The notes: generated by a model not told the origin, from the sequence alone. Shown: positions 1-11,468, numbered from the stretch's first letter. The stretch is DNA of 64,000 nt from Dipteris shenzhenensis (GCA_047967505.1 CM106540.1); one strand, 5' to 3'. Numbers and translations: made by a program.

Positions 1-48
1 AACTTTCCTTGTGCTTCGAAATGCTATTTTTTGGCAAGGAATAGGGTT

Positions 49-375
49 CTACAATAAAAGGGGGATCCTTTGAATGTAGGTGGAGGGATCAAATTTGAGG
101 GTGTAATCGGTTGTCCCCCCATCATTTCTTGTGTTCTTCTCACAAACAGAGAAGTTGATAATGTGCACGCACTCTCCCACATTCAATGTCTTCACAAATT
201 CTACATAGAAGATCTCATCTATATAAAGAGTGATGCATCCAATACCTTTTCGATCCACCGATTCAACCTTTAGGGACTTGGGGTATGTCACATTTTGGAC
301 CATCATGAAGTAGGCCTTCCCTGAAGATGATGATTCCAGGGAATCAAAGAAGGACTGAGCATTACATTCCATCAC
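49..375 (-). CDS. Small ORF resembling an OB-fold (RPA/DUF223-like) domain
   Basis: An uninterrupted 108-residue frame whose ATG overlaps the stop codon of the decayed Copia pol frame on the same strand. The pattern looks like the single-strand nucleic-acid binding OB-fold of plant replication protein A-like proteins. A strand-like segment (YFMMVQNVTYPKSLKVE) is followed by GIGCITLYID, then LNVGECVHIINFSV near residues 62-75, and a final YTLKFDPSTYIQ. The 'G..Y.I.NF.V ... Y.L.F...T.I' spacing is typical of that family; this is my pattern reading, not a search result. It could be a host fragment, cargo of the element, or chance. Neither a full RPA protein nor other RPA domains are present. Confidence 0.35.
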   Translation of the reverse strand: MMECNAQSFFDSLESSSSGKAYFMMVQNVTYPKSLKVESVDRKGIGCITLYIDEIFYVEFVKTLNVGECVHIINFSVCEKNTRNDGGTTDYTLKFDPSTYIQRIPLLL

Positions 376-1713
376 ACCCCTTTAATGGGAATGTCCTTCC
401 TCTGAGTCAAACCAAGAGCTTGTCGGTGTTTCTCAAAACCCTATTTACTGAGTGGTTTGGTAAAGATGTCTGCAACATTCTCTTTGCTATCACAATGCTA
501 CAGTGTGATGTCACCAAGTAACACTCTTTCTCTGATGAAGTGCTTTCTGACATCAATGTGCTTTGTCCTCGAGTGATATACTGGATTCTTGCCAATGCTC
601 GAGCCGACTGATTATCACAATATATTGTTGTTGGCTTTGATTCATCAAAGTAATCTATTTTTGACAATAGTCTTCTGAGCCATATAGCCTCACATGCACC
701 TCTAGTGAGTGCCCTATATTCTGCTTCACTCGAAGACAAAGAAACAATTGTTTGTTTATTTGACAACCATGATGTAGCACCTTGACCAAGGAAAAATACA
801 TATACCTGTGTCGATCCCTTGGTCTCATTATCTTTGGCATAGTCACACTATCACAGTATCCATGCAACCTTGGATGACTTCCTTTGTATTCTATCCCAAA
901 CTGTCTTGTACCTCTAATGTATCTCAAGACTCTTTTGGCTGCATTCCAGTGAGACTATTTTGGATTTGACATAAACTGTGCTAGTAAACTTACACCATAA
1001 CAAATATTTAGCTGTGTGATAGTCAAATATATAAGAGATCCAATGAGCTACTTGTAGTACTTGTCATTGACTGTAGGCTTTTTTGAATCTTTAGTAAGTT
1101 TCAAACTCTGTTCCATGGGAGTGGTTGCAATCTTGCAATCTGCCATATGAAACTTATTTAGGAGACTGTCAACATATTTGAGCTGACTCATAAAGGTGCT
1201 GTCCAAATCTCTCCAGAACTCAATACCAAGACAATAGTGCATGCGCCAATATCTTTCATGTTGAACTTTGCAGATAATTCTTGTTTCAATTTCTTGATGA
1301 AGCTATCCTTTCTTTCGGTCACAATCAAATCATCTACGTACAAAAGTGCAATAGTAATGTCTTCCCCTTGAACTTTGTAGCAGAAAGTATGATCTGCAAT
1401 GGATTTCATGTATCCCAGATCAAAAAAATACTTGTTGATTCTGCTATACCAACTTTTGCATGCTTGCTTTAAGCCTAGAGACTCTTCTTGAGATGGAAAA
1501 TCTGATTCTTCTTTCCTAGTTCAACATAACCTACTAGTTGTTGTATGTAGACTTTCTCGTCTAGGTAACCATTGAGAAATGTATTCTTGACATCGAGCTA
1601 GTACACATTCCATCTGCTGAGTGTCGCTAGTGATATCAAGAACTATATGGAATCCATCTTTCCTATTGGAGCATAAGTCTCATCATAATCTTGACCATAT
1701 TGCTGTGCAAATC

Positions 1714-1871
1714 CTTTTGCAACTAGTCTGGCTTTTGTTAAATTACACGGCGCAGCGGAATAGAAACTGAACAAAGAATAGAGAGTACATAGCAAACTAG
1801 AGATAAACAAAATTTTCCTTCAATACTGATGTAGTACAGATGATGGCTTTTGCAACTAGTCTGGCTTTTGT
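1714..1871. repeat. 25-bp direct duplication inside the split reverse transcriptase
   Basis: Positions 1714-1738 and 1847-1871 are identical over 25 bp, including the LVAKG codons (minus strand) of the surrounding reverse transcriptase. The 108 bp between them are not Copia coding sequence. This is far longer than a normal 5-bp LTR target duplication. Confidence 0.75.
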
Positions 1872-2285
1872 CCACCCGTGCGCTCAGATCACGATCTAGA
1901 TAGATACTAGTTGAAGAGCTACTAGCTGGAAGATCTCTATTGGAAGATTTGATCGATCTGATACAATGGACTAGGGAGGTCACCTCTTTATAGCTATGAG
2001 GGAAGTAGTCAGATCAACGTAGTTGGTGGAGTCGACCTAGTTGGTGGAACCGACTAGTCGTCCATGGAATATTCAAGGAATATACCCCAGCAAGAATAAG
2101 GGGCTCCCACACAATCACCTTTCTACCATCAATAGTCTCATTGATAGACCTCATCTTACATGCAAGTCAGGATCCATCCAGTGTCCTGGGCTCACACATG
2201 GCTTCTCCTCATAAGGGGGCCTTACAACTTGAGCACCTTGGACCACTGGTGGTTACCAGGAGGGTGGGGCATTGAGCATATCTAA
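1739..2285. other. Sequence inserted into the reverse transcriptase of the decayed Copia
   Basis: Reverse transcriptase breaks off after RYKAV near 2283 and resumes at ARLVAKG near 1735, where intact relatives read straight on ([10 protein letters not shown]). The roughly 550 intervening bases have no recognisable coding content. They contain a degenerate tandem motif near 2018-2060 and, at the low-coordinate end, sequence ending in a pyrimidine-rich LTR-like stretch. A 25-bp piece of the target (1714-1738) is repeated at 1847-1871. It may be an LTR remnant or nested element; I could not identify terminal repeats. Confidence 0.5.
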
Positions 2286-3760
2286 CAGCTTTGTATCTTT
2301 TAATGCTTCCATCTGGATTGTACTTCACTTTTTATACCCATTTGTTTGCTATGGCCTTCTTTCCTGGTGGAAGGTCGCATAATTCCAAGTATTATTCTTG
2401 TACAAAGCATCCATTTCTTCATTCGTAGCAGTTTGCCATTCTGGCTTGTCTATTGCATCTTCGAAGTACACTGGCTCTTTTGTAGCCATGATGGTAGTCA
2501 TAAGAGCATAGTTGGTGGTTTCAACCTAAATTGCTTTGCCTTTCTATGAGCAAATGTTAATCTAGATGGAGGTCTTCTTTTCCTAGTAGACCATCGGAGT
2601 TGCTGTTGTTCATCTCGAGGTGTTTTTGGCAATTCTTGCTCTTCTTCATCAATATTTTTTATGGATGACTGAGTAATCGGTGCATCTATCTCCTGTGTAT
2701 TTGAAGTTTTTCATTCTGATTCCTCATCAAATATTACATCTCTGGAGATAATGACCTTGCGGTTGATGGGATCATACAACTTGTATGCTTTGCCATCTTC
2801 ACTTTAGCCAACCGTGATGCATTTACGTGACTTCGCATCCAATTTTTTGCGATGATCATCATGTATGTGGGCATTTGCTATGCAACCAAATATGTGGAGA
2901 TGGCCAATGCGTGGCTTGTGTCCAGTGAATGCTTCATAATGTGTGATACCCTGAATCGGCTTGGTGAAGCTGATTAAGCAAAATAGTTTGCAGTGGCTAT
3001 TGCTTCCGTCCATTGTACTGATTCGGATTATGCTTCTCACCAAGAATTGCTCTAGCACTATCTACTAAAGTACCATTCTTTCTTTCAACTCTTGCATTGT
3101 GATGAGGAGTATCTGCACAAGTGAATTGTCTTTGAATGCCGTGACTTCTGCAAAATTTTATGAATGTTGAAGACATGTATTCACCTCCTCTGTCTGATCT
3201 CATGACTTTGATCTTTGTGCTTGTCTGGTTTTCTACCATGGCTTTGAATTCTTAAAATCTGGAAAACACTTCAGTTTTCTCTTTCATAAAGTAGACCCAA
3301 CAATATCTACTATAGTTGTCAATGAAAGTCAAGCAGTAAAGTGAACCATTGATGCTACAGATCAGGGCATAACCCCATACATCTGTATGTATCAAATAAA
3401 AAATAACTCGTGCTCGAGAGGTGATTTTGTGCCAAAGTTGGTTCACTTTTGTTTGTCGAAGCAGAATGCTTCGCAAAATTTTCCAAGAAACTATAGCTAT
3501 GGAATCCCAATTGCCATATTCTGATTCCTGAGACCTATCAAGCTCTTGAAATTGACATGTCCATATCTCTTGTGCCATTTTGCGGATAGTGGCATCTGTT
3601 GCGGTTGTGCTAACATGGCATGCAAATCTGGTACTGTGGCTAGCATTTTGAACAAGCGTCCTTCCTTGACTCCTTTTCCTACTAGCTGAAATCCTCTAGA
3701 TTTGTCTCTGATAGTGCATTCATCTCTATCAAAGGTGACTCAGAGTTATGTTCTGTCATT

Positions 3761-6310
3761 TGACCAGATTGGGTACTTGGCTAGGTACGATGTTATTAGA
3801 AGCACTATCCTCTGGTCCCAGTTTAGATGCCATCATCCTTTCAGGTCTCACGTGCATGTAGGTGAGCCAGGGTGAATGGACCCCTGGCTACCTACTTTGG
3901 ATAGGTCAAACATGTCACTCTGTCGAGCAACTAGCTAACTCAGTTGCATTGGGTTATTAACACGGCATGCCCAAGTTTAGCAACACAACATGTGCTGTGT
4001 TATAATGCAGTGTGCATTGGGTTATGGCTAATGCAACATGTTTCTATTTTTAACACTTTTGGGGCCCAATTGGACTCTTTAGTGCTCTTGAAATGGTTTA
4101 GAAGCCATTTGGATTCACAAGTCCTTTAGTGCTGTTATTTTTATGATCTTTCCCTTGGTTCAATTCATCCACAATCTCACCCCTGTGTCAAGTTTTGAAG
4201 GTTTAGATCAATGATTCTGGGTGGTTGGTGGAGATTCAGTGTATAGAGGATTACTTAATGATCAAAATTGGACCATATAGTTTAGTTTTTACCTGTGCCC
4301 AGTTGGCTAGTTAGCTCAGTGTGCACTACGTTACAATTGACTTAGGATGCTAACATCGTGTACCTTGTGAAGGACAAATTGATGTAATAGGGTGTACCAA
4401 GGGATACAAGGTTTGTGTGAGTTTGTGTGTCACCACATGGTGGTTAGTGTGACCAAGTTAGGTGGTAGAAGGTTCTATTAGGTGTAATTGAGAGATTCAT
4501 GGGCTTGATTGAGAGATTAGTGGAGTGATTTGTGGATCTGGAGATGCTCTCCTTTAGGTCACATGCATTGTATCAGTTGCCCTTATAAGGGCCTCTCCTC
4601 TTATTAGACCCAACAAAAGTTCTAGCATGATAGACCCTCCCACCAACCTCACCTTTAGGATCCCATTCAAGTAGAGATAAAGATGCAAGATGGTAGGAGG
4701 AGAAAAAGTCAATGCACTACAATAGTATGTAAGAGCCAAGTAAAGGGCCTAACATAGTAGACGAGCAAATATAAGAGTCCTTGAACGTGTAAAGGTGGCG
4801 AGTAGTACCCAGTGCCTATATCATATTCATGATGGCATAAATAGAAGTCCAGATATAGACGTCAGGGTTTTGAATTCCTAGAGAAGTCTAATGCCTGTGT
4901 TAAGTGTAGCCAGTGCTAGTGTCTCTAGCTAGTTGGCCATAAGTAGTAGAATATATTTTCTCTCCAAACTTGCATTCGACTTCATCTATTTTCCTTCCTT
5001 CTTTTGTGCAAGTGAACTTTTTTTTAAATTTTGCATCCATTGCACTCACATTGCATTTGCTCAACAAAGAAAACCACTCAGCTAGAGGTATTAAATTTTT
5101 GAACATAGTTTTACTAAAGAAAATAAAATTGGATGGAACTTTCAATACTTAAGAATATCTTATGGTTTTTAAAATTGAAGAAATATGTGTATGTCATCGT
5201 TGGCCCTACATGCTACTCAAAGTTATATACCTATGAAACCTATGTATTATAGATATAACAAAAGTTTAAACCTTGAAATTTGATTTCTTATGATATGACA
5301 CTCATATAACATGACATCAATTCATGAGTAATAAATTTTTCACCTGATACAATGGAGTTATGTGCTATGGAAAATTTCTATATCTTATCTTATGCTCTTA
5401 TATTACTATAAAAGTGTGGAAATATATCTTATAAAACCCATATTATCATGTATAACCATGCATGACCTAAAACGTTTCTTGAGGAATATATTACCTTTAT
5501 CTTTGCTCTACATGATCTCTAGGCACAACTGACAATAACTCATCATTTGGATATATCCAAAACAAGATGATAAAACCCTCACATCTAACCAATTTAAGGA
5601 GTTGAAAAAAGTAAAGTTATTCTTGGCATACAAAGAAGTTTCTACAAAATTAAAATACCAAATTTGGATAAAAATCATTGATTAAAACATTTTTTTCCTG
5701 TTTGACAAATAAAAATAAGAGAAAATAGCCCTAAAATTTGGAATTTTCATTCAAATAAGAATATTTTGACAACTATGCATTATGTCCTTGTAAGACCCAC
5801 TTTTCACAAAACCTGAAGTCGTCATTTTTGGGTGTTGTTTTGACCACCAAGAATTTAGGGTGGAGAACCATTTATAAATTTTAATCCTAAGACACATAAT
5901 TATACCATAGAATATTTTTGTGATAAAATTTGGATCATATAAAGGACATCATGAAAATAGGATATGAGAATTCACTGCATGTAGCTTGTGAAAATTCCTC
6001 AAATATGGTCACTAAGCAGGACATTTTGATGTCCTACTTTACAAAACTAGTGTTAAAGAATGGCCGCATGGGGAATGTTAAGTGAGGCTTAAAAGTGAGG
6101 CACCTCGAGGTAGGGACAAGCATGTCCCTCGAGATAGTGTAATATACCACTCTTTGGAGCAAATAATTGTTGGATCTCGCATATGGTGCCCAAGGGTACC
6201 TTTTCATTAGAACTTCCCCCAAAGTTCCAAAGGAAGCTCATTTTGGGGCCCTGAGAGAAATTCATGATTTCTTTATTTTCTTTCCTCTAAAACAATAAAA
6301 TATGATATAA
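3761..6310. other. Gene-free AT-rich region
   Basis: No ORF here looks coding. The only structure I noticed is near 4400-4620. There, a stretch with 'ttaggtggt', 'attgagaga' and 'ccttataaggg' motifs vaguely resembles the LTR of the non-autonomous element at 35.6 kb, and it could be a very old solo LTR. The remainder (about 5150-6000) is AT-rich with nothing recognisable. Confidence 0.5.
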
Positions 6311-6516
6311 CCTTACCGATGTACGGTGTAGAATTTAGTGTTTCTGACATCACTGGCGGTGAGGTCCAACTTATCAAATCGCTTTCATTGGCCTTCCAAG
6401 ACTTTTTGGCCTTTTTCGGGCCTCCGAGGGCCTGTTTTTAGCGTTTCAAAAGACTTTCTGGGGGTTTTGGCCCGCACCGGTGATGTCAGAAACACCAAAT
6501 TCTGCACCGTACGTCA
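6311..6516. mobile_element. MITE-like element with ~37-bp terminal inverted repeats
   Basis: The left arm at about 6319-6360 (gtacggtgtagaatttagtg...) is the reverse complement, with few mismatches, of the right arm at about 6475-6513. The roughly 115-bp interior is GC-richer than the flanks and also self-complementary in parts (repeated ggcc blocks). The 7-bp word gatataa occurs directly outside both ends (6304-6310 and 6517-6523), consistent with a target-site duplication. There is no coding capacity. It is most like a non-autonomous DNA transposon; the superfamily cannot be assigned from the ends. Confidence 0.7.
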
Positions 6517-6735
6517 GATATAATAAAGTAGCTCAAGTATCTTCATTGAGTGCAAACTCGACGGTATTTCTTTTTTTTTTTCTGATTTTTTCAATGTTAC
6601 ATTAGCCCTCCTTTGATTGGTGGAGAGCTATTTTCCTTCTGGGCTACAAGACCCCAAAATGAGCTCCTTTTTATCTAATTAGTACTACTTGAAGTTGTAC
6701 ATCTCTTTAAAGCCAAGACATATCACTAAAGGTGA

Positions 6736-8590
6736 CATCTGCTCGGCTGTCTCATTGACAAGGAACAAACAGGATTTGTGAAAGGCAGGGACATATACGA
6801 GAACATACTGAATGTTGGAGCAGCTTTGGACTATGCAACTGCCTCCTCCCAGAAGGTGATCATGTTTGGCATGGACTTGGAGAAGGTGATCATGTTTGGC
6901 ATCTCGACTTGGAGAAGGCATACAATAGAATCAGGTGGGATTTCATTCTAGCTATGCTAGACTCCCTAGGATTCGGCCATAATTTCTCCAGAATGGTGAA
7001 GACCCTATTGGGCAATGCGGGCGTGATTCTCTGCATCAATGGCAGAGCAATTGGCAGATTCAAACTAAGGAGGTCAGTCAGGAAAGGGTGCCCTCTGGCT
7101 GGCCCCGCTTCTCTTTGCAATCTGCACATTACCGTTAATATCAATGCTCAAGACTAGGGGCTGGAGGGGGCGATCAAGGGAGTGGTGCTCCCCTCCGGTA
7201 GTCAGTTGTACACCCAGATGTTTGCCGACGACACGATCTCCTTCACTCAAGAAGACTCGGACACGGTGGCATCCCTGCTTCAAGCGATCGACATTTTTTG
7301 CACAACATGCATATCTAGGTGTAATTGGTCCAAAACCTTTGTGATCCAGTCATCCCCTGAGCTCCCCCCACAATGGCTAAAGGATGTTGGTGTGCAGATC
7401 ATCCCGAGAGGGGAAATTGTCAGGTACTTGGGTGCCCCACTGGGAATCGAGGTCACCCTTAGGCAAAGTTTTGATTGGTTCAAGGACAAGGTAAGAGCCA
7501 AGCTTCGAGCATGGCATGGGGTACCCCTCAGTTCTGCCTCGTCATCCAGCACATCCTCACAGCCTCCACTACCTACTATAATGCCTCCATTTGGCATTTC
7601 AAAAAAATGCAGTGGCTTGAGATTGAAGCAATGTTCAAAGGATTCCTATGGGCGGAGTCAGGAAGCCAGAGGAAGATGCATTACATCCTGTGGGAACCCC
7701 TCAAAGTTCCGAAAGCTTAAGGAGGAATCCGGCTACTCCTAGACGTAAGGTGTAGGAATACAACTCTCATTGGGAAATTGATCACGCGACTATTCTCAAA
7801 CAAGGCCCCATGGGTAGAGATAGTCAAACACTTCATAGAGAGGGCAAAGGGAAATGGCATGGGAACCTGGCCGGGATTGAACTGGTATGATAAACTCGTC
7901 TCGGCATTCCCCCTCCATGTGATCGGATCAGACCTGATAGCGAGGCTGGTCGAAGCCTGGAAGAGATGCGGAGCACTCCTCAAATGGAAGGGCAAGAATG
8001 GGCTATGGGGAGATGGGAGCCTTTTGGAGAGCATTTGGTGGAGCTTCGCCCCCAATAGAGAGGGAGAGGTATTTACCCTCCATGACATCAAGAAAGCCCG
8101 GAGCTTACATAGGAAGGGGTTGAGGCGATGGATTGATTTGTGTAATGAACACAAGGCAGATTGGGAGTCCGTGGCCGACATCAGGAACAGCTGGCCTTCC
8201 AACTTCGTGATGTCCCCCGGCACAAAAGAACAGGTGTGGGAAGTGGGAAAACCAAGCTATGCAAGATTTCGTCAAGAACCCTCTACAGGAGATTGCTCTG
8301 TGAAGACAACCCTGCACGTGGCCTAAACAGAAGATGGGGGTTGAGATGTAGCCCCGCTTGGTGGAAAGCCAGGCTGCTGGGTGTATGGAAAGGCTGTGCC
8401 AGCAGCGGCAAAGCCAAATTCTTGCTCTGGAAGCTGATGAATCAATGGCTACCGGTAAGGTTGAAGCTAGCAAAGTTCATGCAGATTAATCCCACCTGTC
8501 CATAGTCTGTGGTAAAGCACTGGAAGACCTTTGGCACCTATTCTGGAAATGCCCGGTGGTAAAGGAGGTATGGAAGAAGATGGAATGGGC
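6736..8590 (+). pseudogene. LINE ORF2 remnant: reverse transcriptase and zf-RVT
   Basis: Pieces in all three frames give LIDKEQTGFVKGRDIYENIL (about 6750-6810), LEKAYNRIRWDFILAMLDSLG (6909-6970) and the RT catalytic motif FADDT at 7221-7235. VRYLGAPLG follows near 7420. The C-terminal connection region (7780-8220, WYDKLVSAFPLHVIGSDLIA) and the zinc-binding zf-RVT end (FLLWKLMNQWLPVRLKL near 8420, LEDLWHLFWKCPVVKEVW near 8520-8570) are also present. A 30-bp tandem duplication (6851-6872 repeated at 6881-6902) plus 2 extra bases breaks the frame just before the first catalytic motif. Further frameshifts occur near 7100-7180, 7520 and 8320. It cannot encode a working enzyme. Confidence 0.85.
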
Positions 8591-9057
8591 TGTGCGAAGC
8601 TCGAGACTGATGAGCGGCTTCATGCTAGGTGCCGATTGGAGGTGCCGATTGGACGACACTGCTCCTAGGCGACACATGGAAGCTCCCGTCCACGCTGGCA
8701 GCCACATGGCCTTACTTAAGGACGGCGATGGTAATGAGCATTTAGGAGATCAGAAATAAACTAGCATTCTATCATGGTCCACAACTGGGCTTTAGAGCCT
8801 CGGCCATTACAGCCCTCATGAAAGCATACCTTCAAGATTTTGGGCGGATCACTAGCAACGATGACCCTGTAGTTAGCCAAGCCATCATGGACGTTAATAG
8901 TAACCTAACAATAACCTAATTATGCTGTTCGCAGCAATGTGGGTCTTGGGTTTCCACCCCATGGTAGAGGGACAATTTTTGTAAGGTCTAATTGACCCCC
9001 TTTTTTTAAATCAATATATAATGCCCCCTTTTTGTCCCCCCCCCCCAAAAAAAAAAA
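6736..9057 (+). mobile_element. 5'-truncated L1-type LINE with A-tail
   Basis: Coding similarity to non-LTR reverse transcriptase begins abruptly at about 6736 and the element ends in an A-run at about 9047-9057. The 8-bp word aaaggtga flanks it on both sides (6728-6735, and 9055-9062 overlapping the tail), which fits a target-site duplication from target-primed reverse transcription. The endonuclease domain and the first part of reverse transcriptase are missing, as expected for 5' truncation. The 3' untranslated part (about 8750-9046) ends in alternating T, C and A homopolymers. Confidence 0.8.
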
Positions 9058-9249
9058 GGTGATTGCATAGCCCCACAACATGCCATGACATAAAACCCTT
9101 CAAGGCACATGTAAAATAAATCAACTACCAAATGCAACCAAAGATTGATGGCACTAACTCAAGTGATAGGGTGGATTTTTCATGTCATCATTCAAGCTTG
9201 GAGTAGAATTAAATGCAAAATCCCCACAAAAGGAAGGCAGAAACCTAGG

Positions 9250-9880
9250 TAAATCATATGCAATAGGCCCTAGCCCCAATGACTTAGATAGTCAAGAATG
9301 ATAACAAGATAGCTATTATTAGTGGATGTGCTTGGGTTGAGAAAAATGACCCATTATATTTGTGATGGAAGCATCAACAACCTTGTGGAATGCTATCATG
9401 TGCATATTGATGAGACAATTAATGTTGGAAAGGTGCAATAGTTGTCCCAGAGATTTGGGGATGGAGATTTCTCATTATTGCCCATCCCATCTCACTTGAG
9501 CCTACCATGACATTAATGCATGCATTGCATACACAATGGTGGAACAAGGAGCATGTACTTACAGTAAATCATATGCAATAGGCCCTAGCCCCAATGACTT
9601 AGATAGTCAAGAATGATAACAAGATAGCTATTATTAGTGGATGTGCTTGGGTTGAGAAAAATGACCCATTATATTTGTGATGGAAGCATCAACAACCTTG
9701 TGGAATGCTATCATGTGCATATTGATGAGACAATTAATGTTGGAAAGGTGCAATAGTTGTCCCAGAGATTTGGGGATGGAGATTTCTCATTATTGCCCAT
9801 CCCATCTCACTTGAGCCTACCATGACATTAATGCATGCATTGCATACACAATGGTGGAACAAGGAGCATGTACTTACAGT
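9250..9880. repeat. 315-bp tandem duplication, apparently identical
   Basis: The segment at about 9250-9565 is repeated immediately at about 9565-9880. Reading the two copies side by side I found no difference over about 315 bp. Neither copy contains a convincing ORF. The identity implies a very recent duplication or an assembly error. Confidence 0.9.
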
Positions 9881-11134
9881 GAGCTTACAGTACTATGTCC
9901 ACATTAAACATTATTGTAATGTGATGTGGTATTGTGTCTACATCAAAACTATTGGTAGGGTCGGTTTCTAAATTTTGTAACCACCTAGCTACTTTAATAG
10001 TTAGCTAGCATGAATTGAAAGTTTTTGGTTGTGTAATGATGTGACACTAACATAAGGAATTTAATTGTAGCTCCACTAGTGTCCACACCCAAGCCAACAA
10101 ATCACGCGAGTGGAGATTTCAAGTTATCCATCGTGTAACATATGTAACAATTAATCACATAAGGAACATATAAGAATAATTCCACTAGTATCTATACTTA
10201 AGCCATCAAATCACAAAATAAGAGATTTCAAGAGTCATAATCGAAGGCAAAATGGAAATGTATGGATCACAGTGGCATTGAAGGCCGTTATTGCCATTAT
10301 GACTCAATGGAATGCCAAGGAGATATCTCATAATCAACACTCTTTGACTTGTTCCCATGAATGCTAGCTTGAAATATAGTCGAAGAGATGGGGCACTTAT
10401 TTTTGTGCCTAGCAAGAGCAAAAGCTTGTGATGCAAGCAAACTTTTCAAAGATTACCTCTTGGGAGAATACCAGAAACAAATTGTCTTTAGGAAATTTGG
10501 AAAGTAATAAGTTTTTTTGGTCACTAGGATGAAGCTTGTAAAGCCTTAGGTCACCTTTGGTAATAAGGATTGCCCCTTTGGCACGAAAGCACGCAGATTT
10601 CTCATTGTACATATTTTTTTCTCTTTTTGTTTTAATACAATTTTGGTTTTACCAAAAAAAAGAAAAAAACTTTCATGGTTATATTGAATATGTCTGAGTA
10701 GAACTTCGGACCATATTTTTGTTATGTTGTAGCTCTTTTGGAGCTTTTTGTAGTGCCTCTTAGCATTCCTAGCAGTCAAAAGCTCCAATGTAAGGGAATA
10801 CCATGTAATTTTTTCAATGTGTATGAGAGTTAGGTGAAGTACTAGGAGCCTTATGAGGATAAGATATATAGATCATATGGCCTTATTAAAGGAGCTAGTG
10901 TACTATTTCTTTCACATCATCACAATAAAAACTTACCTTGTCTTCTTTGACCTCATCACAACAAGCAATGTGGCACAAGGACACCCAAAATTCGGGACCT
11001 AGGACACCCTCTAAGCAAGACTTGTGAGAGCAAGGGGCTATGTGAGGGTGACTTGGGGGATTAAAATGGAAGGCCTAGGGAGAACCGGAGGGTTTAATCT
11101 GTGAACGGTATGGAAGGGTGTGGAAATAAAACTG
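9881..11134. other. Gene-free region upstream of the ALDH gene
   Basis: No coding sequence is recognised. A diverged direct repeat of about 70 bp is present: 10052-10122 against 10158-10230, both running 'cataagga ... ccactagt ... gagatttcaag'. A-rich homopolymers occur near 10640-10670. Confidence 0.5.
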
Positions 11135-11212
11135 ATGAGTCGGACGAGATGGGTGGGAACTGACCGAAAACACATGAGTCGGACGAGATGGGTGGGAACT
11201 GACCGAAAACAC
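11135..11212. repeat. Two tandem copies of a 39-bp unit upstream of ALDH
   Basis: Positions 11135-11173 and 11174-11212 are identical 39-bp units beginning atgagtcggacgag. They lie about 255 bp upstream of the ALDH start codon, in the likely promoter. The minus-strand frames across them look like shadows. Confidence 0.85.
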
Positions 11213-11330
11213 ACAAGGGAGGTAGAGGCCAAGAGGGAGTGACTTTGAAGATGAAAGAAGGGCTGTCTCTCTAAGTTGATTTCTGTAAAAATAAGCGAGA
11301 CTAGCCATGCTAATTTTGAGTTTTCAAGCT

Positions 11331-11338
11331 TATAATAA
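11331..11338 (+). promoter_or_regulatory. Possible TATA box of the ALDH gene
   Basis: The sequence tataataa lies 138 bp upstream of the chosen ATG and 54 bp upstream of an earlier in-frame ATG (11385). Position and sequence suit a plant TATA element, but AT-rich words are common here. Confidence 0.3.
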
Positions 11339-11468
11339 GCATGTTGAAAGGGAGGGGCTTAAATGTAATTAATTGAAAGGGAGGATGGAACAGGTTTCGT
11401 CTTCCTTGTATTTATTTGAGCTTTTCTTCTTCCTTGCAGGATTTCATTTGCTTCTCATCCCAGCTTCC

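Larger units (their letters stand above)
376..3760 (-). mobile_element. Decayed Ty1/Copia retrotransposon, pol region only
   Basis: On the minus strand, pol domains occur in Copia order but in several frames. The gag-pre-integrase motif (KWHKRYGHVNF) lies near 3560-3590. The integrase core follows: IHTDVWG near 3390, RSDRGGEYMSS near 3190 and ARVERKNGTL near 3080, with IFGCIANAHIHDDHRKKLD near 2870. Reverse transcriptase starts near 2330 (KVKYNPDGSIKRYK) and resumes at about 1735 ([13 protein letters not shown]), with LDVKNTFLNGYLDEKVY near 1560 and LLYVDDLIV near 1330. RNase H (SLSSSEAEYRAL, IYCDNQSA) spans about 560-760, and the pol end (ENVADIFTKPLSK) is near 450. Stops and frameshifts are frequent. 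No gag and no clear LTRs were found, so it is a dead fragment. Confidence 0.85.
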
